Translations under genes and position numbers: made by a program
Notes under the pieces: model-generated
What the model saw: the letters and a program-made list of their open reading frames with translations, nothing else
Database searches by the model: none
Told to the model about the DNA's origin: nothing
Shown: in pieces, positions 57,927-64,000 of the stretch
Numbering within the stretch: the first letter of the stretch is position 1
How the letters are laid out: each line of letters opens with the position of its first letter
Assembly: GCF_008123515.1 (NCBI RefSeq)
Contig: NZ_VSSR01000061.1
Coordinates: forward strand, 49,426 to 113,425
From: Bradyrhizobium cytisi
GTDB taxonomy: Bacteria > Pseudomonadota > Alphaproteobacteria > Rhizobiales > Xanthobacteraceae
Length of the DNA: 64,000 nt
Direction of reading: 5' to 3'

Positions 57927-60416
57927 CTATTCCACGCTGCCGGCGCCGCGGCGCAAATCGGCCTCGATCTGGAGCCGCGTGCCGCCGCCGAAGCGGGCGC
58001 GGTAGACTTGGAGATTCTCCATGATCCGCTGCACGTAGTTGCGGGTCTCGGAGAATGGGATCAGCTCGACCCAGTCGACGGCATCGATCTTGGCGTCGCG
58101 CGGATCGCCGTAACGGTCGATCCACTTCTTCACGCTGCCGCGGCCGGCGTTGTAGGCGGCGAAGGTCATGATGTAGGAGCCGCGATAATCCTCGAGCAGG
58201 CCGCCGAGCTCGGCTGCGCCGAGCGTGGCGTTGTAGGACGAATCGTTCTTCAGCCGCGAGAGGTCGTAGGTGGCGCCGTGCCGTTTGCAGACGTAACGCG
58301 CGGCATCCGGCGTCACCTGCATCAGGCCATAGGCCTGCGCCGGCGAGACGACGGCCGGATTGAACGCGCTTTCCTGTCGCGCGATCGCGTAGACGATGCT
58401 GCGCTCGACCTCGGGACCGATCTGCGTGAACTGCGGGATGCCGTTGACGGGATAGGCGTAGAAATCGAACGGCAGGCCACGATTGAGCGCTGCCTTGCCG
58501 AGCAGCAGCATGCCGCGTGCGTCGCCGTAGCGCTGGGTCAGCTCGCCGAGGCCGGCAAGCGCTTCGGGATCGCCGTTCTCGCCCATATCGGCGAGCAGCG
58601 GTATTGCCATCTCGCGCTCGTCGAGCTCGTAGAGCAGTTGCGCGGCGCGCACGATCTCCAGCCGCTCGGCGCCGCGGCCGCGCGGCTGGCTGTTCAGCTC
58701 GATCTGCGGCAGGCCGAGCTTTGCGCGCGCGAGCTGGCCATAATAACTGGTGGATTGCTCGGCAGCGCGGGCATAGGCGTTGCGCGCCTCCTGCTGGCGA
58801 CCGGCGGCCTCGGCCGCGCGGCCCTGCCAGTAACCGGCACGCGCGAGCGTGGTCGGATTGACGCTGCCGACACCGATGCGGGCAAAGTGCTGGGCGGCTG
58901 CGGCGGGATCGTTGAGGAAGCGCAGCGCGATCCAGCCCGCCGTGAACTCCTGCTCGGTCTTGTAGATGTCGCGTGAGGGGAGCGCCGCGTCGCGCGCGAT
59001 CAGATAGGCGCTGCGGAATTCCTCGGTGTCGATCATCTTGCGGGCCAGCAGGCGCCGCTCGATCCACCATTCGTCGAGATTGTAGAGCCGGTTTGGATCC
59101 TTCGGCGCCGACAGCATGAGCTGGGCGGCTTCGGCAAACTTCTCCTCACGGCGCAGCAGCTGGATCTTGCTGAAGATGAAGCCGGGATCATTGTGCAATT
59201 CCCGCGGCACCTCTTCGAGCAGAGCGCGCGTGTTCGGCGCCTTCTTGAAGGAGGCGATGCGGGCCTTGGCGAGCGCGACATAGCCGGCGCCGAGCCGTTT
59301 TGCCGCGCGCAGTGCCGCCTCGTGCTCGCTGCCATACAGCAGCGTGTCCATCCGTGCCTTCTGGTCGCCCGGCGTGAGCAGGGCGCCGAACTGGTCGAGC
59401 GCGTTGTTCTCGGTGTCCTCCGACATCGGATCGCTGCGCCAGGCCTCGCGCACGAGCCGCTCGGCATTGGCGCGATCGCCGCGCGCCAGCATCGCCTTGG
59501 CGAGCACGAAGCGGCCCTTGGCCGAAACGGGGGATTCGTTCTCGAACCACGACCAGCCAACGGAATCGTCGCGCCTGTCGTCCCACATCGCGGCCTCCAG
59601 GCGCCGGCGCAGGAAGGTCTGCGACGGCCAGCTCGGATTGGCGGAGAGGAAGGCGCGGTAGCGCTCGACGCTCGCGCCATTGTCCTCGCTGCGCAGGATG
59701 ATCCATTCCGCGAGCTTTCGCGCAACGGGGTCCGAAATCGAATCCGCGTAACTGCTGGCGTCGCCGGGCTTGCGCTTGCGCACCAGCTCGATGACGTTCT
59801 CGAGCGTGTCCTTGTCGGCTTGCGATGTCGACGAGGTCGCAGCAACCGCGGCCGGCGTGACCGGCTTGCGCGGCGCGGCGTGCTGGCGGGTCGCAGGCGC
59901 CAGCACCGGTGTGGCGACAGGCTTGGCGGGGACCGGGGCGGAAGGTCTGACGGTGGCCGTCACCGCCGGCGCGGTCTGCGAGGCCGGAGCATTGGCGGCC
60001 GGTCGTGCCTTTGGCGCGGGGGTGGCGGCCGCGGGCTTCGGCTTGTCCTTGGCGGCATCCTTGCTGGCGGGCTTCTTCGCAGGATCTTTCTTCGCAGGAT
60101 CCTTGGCCTGCACGGAAGCTGCTCCCTTGCTGGCGCCTTTGGCGGTTTCTTTGCTTGTGTCCTTGGTTGATCCCTTCGTCGCGTCATTCGCGGACGGCTT
60201 GACCGCTGGCTTCGCGGTTCCCTTGTCAGTTCCTTTGGCGGCCTGCTTGGCCGGTTCCTTCGCAGTGTCCTCGGCCGTCTCATTGGATTTGGCTAGGGCG
60301 ACGCAGCCGATCGACAGGCCGGCCATCAGGCAGATGGCCAGACCGGCAGATCGCCATGCGGCGCGCGGAAAGGAGGTCACGGAGGTTCGTCGCCCCGAAT
60401 CAGTCAATTGGCTCAA
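57927..60416 (-). CDS. soluble lytic murein transglycosylase
   Basis: 829 residues. Signal peptide (AGLAICLMAGLSIGCVALA), then about 150 residues of low-complexity Lys/Ala/Pro/Ser (AKEPAKQAAKGTDKG, then DPAKKDPAKK repeats), then a superhelical alpha (TPR-like) U-domain and a C-terminal SLT domain: ARQESAFNPAVVSPAQAYG (catalytic Glu), GLMQVTPDAARYVCKRHG, TFAAYNAGRGSVKKW. It cleaves peptidoglycan with 1,6-anhydro ends. The charged N-terminal tract is unusual in length and may tether to the wall. Confidence 0.93.
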   Translation of the reverse strand: MSQLTDSGRRTSVTSFPRAAWRSAGLAICLMAGLSIGCVALAKSNETAEDTAKEPAKQAAKGTDKGTAKPAVKPSANDATKGSTKDTSKETAKGASKGAASVQAKDPAKKDPAKKPASKDAAKDKPKPAAATPAPKARPAANAPASQTAPAVTATVRPSAPVPAKPVATPVLAPATRQHAAPRKPVTPAAVAATSSTSQADKDTLENVIELVRKRKPGDASSYADSISDPVARKLAEWIILRSEDNGASVERYRAFLSANPSWPSQTFLRRRLEAAMWDDRRDDSVGWSWFENESPVSAKGRFVLAKAMLARGDRANAERLVREAWRSDPMSEDTENNALDQFGALLTPGDQKARMDTLLYGSEHEAALRAAKRLGAGYVALAKARIASFKKAPNTRALLEEVPRELHNDPGFIFSKIQLLRREEKFAEAAQLMLSAPKDPNRLYNLDEWWIERRLLARKMIDTEEFRSAYLIARDAALPSRDIYKTEQEFTAGWIALRFLNDPAAAAQHFARIGVGSVNPTTLARAGYWQGRAAEAAGRQQEARNAYARAAEQSTSYYGQLARAKLGLPQIELNSQPRGRGAERLEIVRAAQLLYELDEREMAIPLLADMGENGDPEALAGLGELTQRYGDARGMLLLGKAALNRGLPFDFYAYPVNGIPQFTQIGPEVERSIVYAIARQESAFNPAVVSPAQAYGLMQVTPDAARYVCKRHGATYDLSRLKNDSSYNATLGAAELGGLLEDYRGSYIMTFAAYNAGRGSVKKWIDRYGDPRDAKIDAVDWVELIPFSETRNYVQRIMENLQVYRARFGGGTRLQIEADLRRGAGSVE

Positions 60417-60622
60417 GACCTATCTGTACAAGATCTGGCTGTATTTGATTGAATATGCGGACAAAATACCAACAGCCGCTTACCTTCGCCCGGTTTGCAC
60501 CACCACCGCGGCAAAATCGCGGCTTAAACGGTGCGTCGGCCGGCAGCAGGTCTTTTACCGGCCGGACAGACCCGATAAGAATGGGCCTTGCTCTAAATTC
60601 TCGCCGCGTACGGAGGAAGTCC

Positions 60623-61513
60623 ATGGCAGCCAAGACGAAATTCCGGGGGTCGTTCACCGCCTTGGTCACGCCGTTCAAGAACGGCTCGCTGGACGAGGCG
60701 GCGTTCCGCTCCCTGGTCAACTGGCAGATCTCCGAGGGCACCAACGGCCTGGTCCCGGTCGGCACCACCGGCGAGAGCCCGACGCTCTCCCACGACGAGC
60801 ACAAGAAGGTCGTCGAATGGTGCATCGAGGAGGCCAAGGGCCGGGTGCCCGTGATCGCCGGCGCCGGCTCCAACTCGACCAAGGAAGCGGTCGAGCTGGC
60901 CCAGCATGCCGAAAAGGCGGGCGCCAACGCCGTGCTGGTGGTCACGCCCTACTACAACAAGCCGACCCAGGAAGGCATGTACCAGCACTTCAAGGCGATC
61001 AACGATGCGATCGGGATTCCGATCATCATCTACAACATCCCGCCGCGCTCGGTGATCGACATGTCGGTCGACACCATGAAGCGGCTGTGGGAGCTGAAGA
61101 ACATCGCCGGCGTCAAGGACGCCACCGCCAGCATGGTACGCGTGTCGCAGCAGCGTGCGGCGATGGGCGAGGACTTCAATCAGCTCTCCGGCGAGGACGC
61201 GACCATCCTCGGCTACATGGCGCATGGCGGCCATGGCTGCATCTCGGTGACGTCGAACGTCGCACCGCGGCTGTGCTCGGAGTTCCAGGCCGCCTGGGCG
61301 AAGGGCGACCACGCCACCGCGCTGAAGATCCACGACAAGCTGATGCCGCTGCACAACAACCTTTTCATCGAGAGCAATCCGGCGCCGATCAAGTATGCAA
61401 TGACGCTGCTCGGCAAGATGGACGAGACGCTACGGCTACCGATGGTTCCGGTGTCCGAGCCGACCCGCGTTGCCGTGCGCAGCGCCATGGTGCACGCCGG
61501 CCTGATCAATTGA
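60623..61513 (+). CDS. dapA: 4-hydroxy-tetrahydrodipicolinate synthase
   Basis: 296 residues: FRGSFTALVTPFKNGSLD, the TTGESPTLS site (Thr-Thr), VVTPYYNKPTQEGMYQHF with the catalytic Tyr, IIYNIPPRSVIDM, and GVKDATASMVRV with the Schiff-base Lys. It condenses pyruvate with aspartate-semialdehyde, committing to lysine and DAP. The ATG at 60623 has GGAGGAAG upstream. It is divergent from the transglycosylase gene. Confidence 0.97.
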   Translation: MAAKTKFRGSFTALVTPFKNGSLDEAAFRSLVNWQISEGTNGLVPVGTTGESPTLSHDEHKKVVEWCIEEAKGRVPVIAGAGSNSTKEAVELAQHAEKAGANAVLVVTPYYNKPTQEGMYQHFKAINDAIGIPIIIYNIPPRSVIDMSVDTMKRLWELKNIAGVKDATASMVRVSQQRAAMGEDFNQLSGEDATILGYMAHGGHGCISVTSNVAPRLCSEFQAAWAKGDHATALKIHDKLMPLHNNLFIESNPAPIKYAMTLLGKMDETLRLPMVPVSEPTRVAVRSAMVHAGLIN

Positions 61514-61539
61514 TGCTTTAGCCACCGAGGACGCTTGTC

Positions 61540-61983
61540 ATGAGCGCAGTCGACGAAAAGGGCAGGCGGATCCTCACGGAGTTTCGCGAGTTCGCCATGA
61601 AGGGCAATGTCGTCGACCTCGCAGTCGGCGTCATCATCGGCGCGGCCTTCGGCGCAATCGTCACTTCGCTGGTCGGTGACATCATCATGCCGCTCATCGG
61701 CGCCGCGACCGGCGGCCTCGACTTCTCGAACTACTACGTACCCTTGTCGAAGGCGGTTACCGCCACCAACTTAGCGGATGCGAAAAAGCAAGGCGCAGTG
61801 CTTGCTTACGGCAGCTTCCTGACGCTGACGATCAACTTCATCATCGTCGCCTTCGTGCTGTTCATCGTGATCCGCGCTATAAACACGCTGAAGCGCAAGG
61901 AAGCGGCGGCACCCGCCGAGCCGCCGAAGCCGTCGGCGGAGGTGGTGCTGCTGACCGAGATCCGCGATCTCCTCAAGAAGTGA
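61540..61983 (+). CDS. mscL: large-conductance mechanosensitive channel MscL
   Basis: 147 residues. FREFAMKGNVVDLAVGVIIGAAFGAIVTSLV is the N-terminal helix and TM1, FLTLTINFIIVAFVLFIVIRAINTLKRKE is TM2 followed by a charged C-terminal helix. Function as an osmotic-shock release valve is well established for the family. It is 26 nt after dapA. Confidence 0.96.
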   Translation: MSAVDEKGRRILTEFREFAMKGNVVDLAVGVIIGAAFGAIVTSLVGDIIMPLIGAATGGLDFSNYYVPLSKAVTATNLADAKKQGAVLAYGSFLTLTINFIIVAFVLFIVIRAINTLKRKEAAAPAEPPKPSAEVVLLTEIRDLLKK

Positions 61984-62055
61984 CGCGCGCGCTTCATCCT
62001 AACTGTTACCTTACGCGCGCATCCCGATCAGGTTTGCTGCCAGGTTTTGAAGGTC

Positions 62056-62529
62056 ATGGCCGATAAGAACGAACGTCCTATCAAGGTCATGGCGGAGAAT
62101 CGCAAGGCCCGCTTCAACTATGCGATCGAGGATACGATCGAGGCGGGCATTGCGCTGACTGGAACCGAGGTGAAGTCGATCCGCAACGGCAAGAGCACGA
62201 TCGCTGAGTCCTACGCCGACTCCAAGAACGGCGAAATCTGGCTGATCAACGCCACCATTCCCGAATACCTCCAGGGCAACCGCTTCAACCACGAGCCCAA
62301 GCGACCGCGTAAGCTGCTGCTGCACCGCCGGCAGATCAACAAGCTGATGGGCGCGGTCGACCGCGAGGGCATGACGCTGATCCCGCTCAAGCTCTATTTC
62401 AACGAGCGCGGGCGGGCCAAGCTGCAGCTCGCGGTTGCGAAGGGCAAGAAGTTGCACGATAAGCGCGAGACCGAGAAGAAGCGCGACTGGAGCCGGGAGA
62501 AGGGCCGGCTGATGCGGGCGAGGGGGTAG
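62056..62529 (+). CDS. smpB: SsrA-binding protein SmpB
   Basis: 157 residues: IKVMAENRKARFNYAIEDTIEAGIALTGTEVKSIR, then NHEPKRPRKLLLHRRQINKL and the basic C-terminal tail DKRETEKKRDWSREKGRLMR. It brings tmRNA to stalled ribosomes. The start at 62056 (MADKNERPIKV) is preferred; a second AAGGTCATGGC at 62083-62093 could serve an alternative start. Not linked to ssrA in this window. Confidence 0.95.
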   Translation: MADKNERPIKVMAENRKARFNYAIEDTIEAGIALTGTEVKSIRNGKSTIAESYADSKNGEIWLINATIPEYLQGNRFNHEPKRPRKLLLHRRQINKLMGAVDREGMTLIPLKLYFNERGRAKLQLAVAKGKKLHDKRETEKKRDWSREKGRLMRARG

Positions 62530-62532
62530 GAA

Positions 62533-63114
62533 ATGACTCAGAGGAACCTGCTCGAGGTCAATTGGAGCCAGATCCCGGCGCCCACCGATGACGGCGCCGC
62601 CGCGCATCTGGCCGGCATGACGCTGCCCGCGATCAGCCTGCTCGCGACCGACGATAGGTCAGTGACGTTGTCGACGCTCTCCGGGCGCACCGTGGTGTTC
62701 GCCTATCCGCGCACCGGCGAGCCCGGCAAGATCTCGCTGGTCGACGATTGGGACATGATTCCCGGCGCGCGCGGCTGCACACCGCAGACCTGCGCGTTCC
62801 GCGATCTTTTCGCCGATCTCCGGGCGGCCGGCGCCTCGCACGTGTTCGGCCTGTCGACCCAGGGCAACGAATACCAGACCGAAATGGCCTCGCGGCTGCA
62901 TCTGCCGTTCCCGGTGCTCTCGGACGAGAAGCTAGCGCTCACGCGCGCCCTCAATTTGCCGACCATGGAGGTCGCAGGCCTGACGCTGATCAAGCGCCTC
63001 GCGCTGATCATCGACGATGCCACGATCACGCATGTTTTCTATCCGGTGTTTCCGCCGGACCGGAACGCCGGCGACGTGCTCGACTGGCTGAAGGCCAATC
63101 CGGCCGGCGCCTAG
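62533..63114 (+). CDS. peroxiredoxin (thioredoxin-fold)
   Basis: 193 residues. VVFAYPRTGEPG, then ARGCTPQTCAFRDLFADLRAAGA, where the CTPQTC pair carries two close cysteines as in the PrxQ/BCP-type peroxiredoxins. SDEKLALTRALNLPTME follows. Reduces peroxides; which electron donor it uses is not known. It starts 4 nt past the smpB stop, suggesting an operon. Its stop TAG overlaps that of the opposite-strand UDG gene. Confidence 0.88.
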   Translation: MTQRNLLEVNWSQIPAPTDDGAAAHLAGMTLPAISLLATDDRSVTLSTLSGRTVVFAYPRTGEPGKISLVDDWDMIPGARGCTPQTCAFRDLFADLRAAGASHVFGLSTQGNEYQTEMASRLHLPFPVLSDEKLALTRALNLPTMEVAGLTLIKRLALIIDDATITHVFYPVFPPDRNAGDVLDWLKANPAGA

Positions 63115-63785
63115 TCGAGATCGGCCTTCACCTTCGCGAACACGCTGCGAAACATGTCCGTCGTCAGCACGCCCGTGTTCGTGTTGTAGCGGGAGCAGTG
63201 ATAGCTGTCGTAGAGCTTGAACCGGCCTGCCTGGTGCACGGCGCCGTGGCCGAAGGGGGCTTGCGAAGCCTTCAGCTTCAGCGGCTTGAGCACGCTGTCG
63301 TGTGCAATCCGCCCGAGCGCCACGATCGCGCGCAGCTTCGGCATCGTCTCGAGATTCGTGACGAGGAACGGGCGGCAGGTGTTGATCTCGACCGGCAGCG
63401 GCTTGTTCTGCGGCGGCACGCAATGCACGGCATTGGCGATCCGACAGTCGACCAGCTTCATGCCGTCGTCAGGACGCGCCTGATAGGTGCCCTTGGCAAA
63501 ACCGTATTCCAGCAGCGTGGCGTAGAGCAGATCGCCGGCATAATCGCCGGTGAAGGGTCGGCCCGTGCGGTTGGCGCCCTGCATGCCCGGCGCAAGGCCG
63601 ACAATCAACAAGCGCGCCTTGATGTCGCCGAACGGTGGTACCGGCGCATTGTGCCAGGATGGCTCGCGCGCGCGGTTCGCCTCGCGGAAGGCGACCAGGC
63701 GCGGACAGAGCGGGCAATCACGGTCGGGGACGAGGGTGGGGGCCTGGCGGCTAGACCGGGCTACCTCACTCCTCGAAGTCGTCAT
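63111..63785 (-). CDS. uracil-DNA glycosylase family 5 (UDGb-type)
   Basis: 224 residues. GLAPGMQGANRTGRPFTGDYAG is the motif A typical of family 5 UDGs, which lack the catalytic Asp/Asn seen in other families. Cys residues for a 4Fe-4S cluster include CPLCPRL (N-terminal), with others at NAVHCVPP and INTCRPF. Removes uracil and possibly other lesions. The ATG at 63785 overlaps the stop of the NYN gene; the CTAG at 63111-63114 is the shared stop overlap with the peroxiredoxin. Confidence 0.9.
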   Translation of the reverse strand: MTTSRSEVARSSRQAPTLVPDRDCPLCPRLVAFREANRAREPSWHNAPVPPFGDIKARLLIVGLAPGMQGANRTGRPFTGDYAGDLLYATLLEYGFAKGTYQARPDDGMKLVDCRIANAVHCVPPQNKPLPVEINTCRPFLVTNLETMPKLRAIVALGRIAHDSVLKPLKLKASQAPFGHGAVHQAGRFKLYDSYHCSRYNTNTGVLTTDMFRSVFAKVKADLD

Positions 63786-64000
63786 CGCCCCTCGGCGCCA
63801 TCGTGGTCGCGCGCTGGAGGAACTGCGGGGCGTGGTGGCGCGCCTCGCGCTCGCCGCGATCACGCGGGGCGGGGCGTTCGGACGGATCGCGGCCAAGCTT
63901 GGACTGCAACTCGACGAGGTCAGTGAAGACGTCGGCTTGGCGACGCAGCTCGTCGGCGATCATCGGCGGCTGGCTGGCAATGGTGGAGATCACCGTGACC
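63766..64000 (-). CDS. NYN domain/LabA-like protein, 5' end outside window
   Basis: The C-terminal ~77 residues of a gene entering from the right edge: VTVISTIASQPPMIADELRRQADVFTDL is a conserved end of the LabA-like NYN (PIN-like nuclease) domain, followed by a polar tail ending MAPRGDDDFEE. It probably encodes an RNA-processing nuclease family member. In this group it lies upstream of the UDG gene and overlaps its start by 20 nt. Confidence 0.8.
   Translation of the reverse strand, partial: VTVISTIASQPPMIADELRRQADVFTDLVELQSKLGRDPSERPAPRDRGEREARHHAPQFLQRATTMAPRGDDDFEE

Noticed and set aside
59770..61521. 583-residue plus-strand ORF
   Set aside because: It crosses the 5' end of the transglycosylase gene antisense and then runs through dapA in another frame; both real genes have clear domains.

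Overview
The window is chromosomal DNA of high GC content from an alphaproteobacterium, almost certainly Bradyrhizobium or a very close relative (Hyphomicrobiales, Nitrobacteraceae). The evidence is the DivK-PleD pair, an alphaproteobacterial Porin_2-type porin, an EipB (DUF1849) envelope protein, a D-tartrate dehydratase very like the Bradyrhizobium TarD, the pyrB-pyrC-plsY-dprA-topA-rnr gene order, and several families of intergenic palindromic repeats. About 70 protein genes (two cut by the window edges), one tRNA, two gene remnants, about ten repeat copies and several candidate operators and terminators can be supported. I see no prophage, CRISPR array, intact IS or secretion system.

Layout. 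1-6.1 kb: a minus-strand ridA-glycerophosphodiesterase-acyltransferase run, eipB, a second ridA, an ACT-domain gene, and dinB preceded by a DUF3572 gene. 6.3-8.1 kb: divK-pleD. 8.2-11.2 kb: a TetR regulator divergent from an MFS exporter, then palindromic repeats and a decayed second copy of the exporter's 3' end. 11.3-14.9 kb: a D-tartrate module (tarD, dctA, divergent LysR). 15-24 kb: cysteine synthase, transglutaminase, small proteins, a TPR/glycosyltransferase fusion, rpmG, a flavin monooxygenase and a metallophosphatase. 23.7-41 kb: a long minus-strand housekeeping backbone (pyrB, pyrC-like, plsY, dprA, topA, rnr, DUF983, Nudix). Two stretches of accessory genes interrupt it: two HxlR/oxidoreductase pairs between topA and dprA, and DoxX/amidase/patatin between dprA and plsY.

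41-49 kb: a VanX-like dipeptidase, aidB with an overlapping CPBP protease gene, an AEC transporter, ruvX, and a LysR gene divergent from two nitronate-monooxygenase-like genes. 49.1-52.9 kb: a gatC-orf-gatA-orf-gatB operon with two small ORFs overlapping the gat genes. 52.9-57.9 kb: a gene-poor stretch with a 30-residue lysine-rich protein, a Sel1-type protein, tRNA-Ser(GCU), a major porin with a strong terminator, and an IS66 remnant. 57.9-64 kb: a soluble lytic transglycosylase, dapA, mscL, smpB, a peroxiredoxin, a family 5 uracil-DNA glycosylase and the end of a NYN/LabA-like gene.

Most of the window is ordinary core genome. The points that most merit a second look are the gat operon with two embedded small genes, the pyrB-linked dihydroorotase homologue lacking its HxH metal ligands, the paired HxlR/redox modules with visible operators, the exporter duplication set among mosaic repeats, and the tartrate locus with a palindromic LysR box. 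I do not see a convincing wholly new system.
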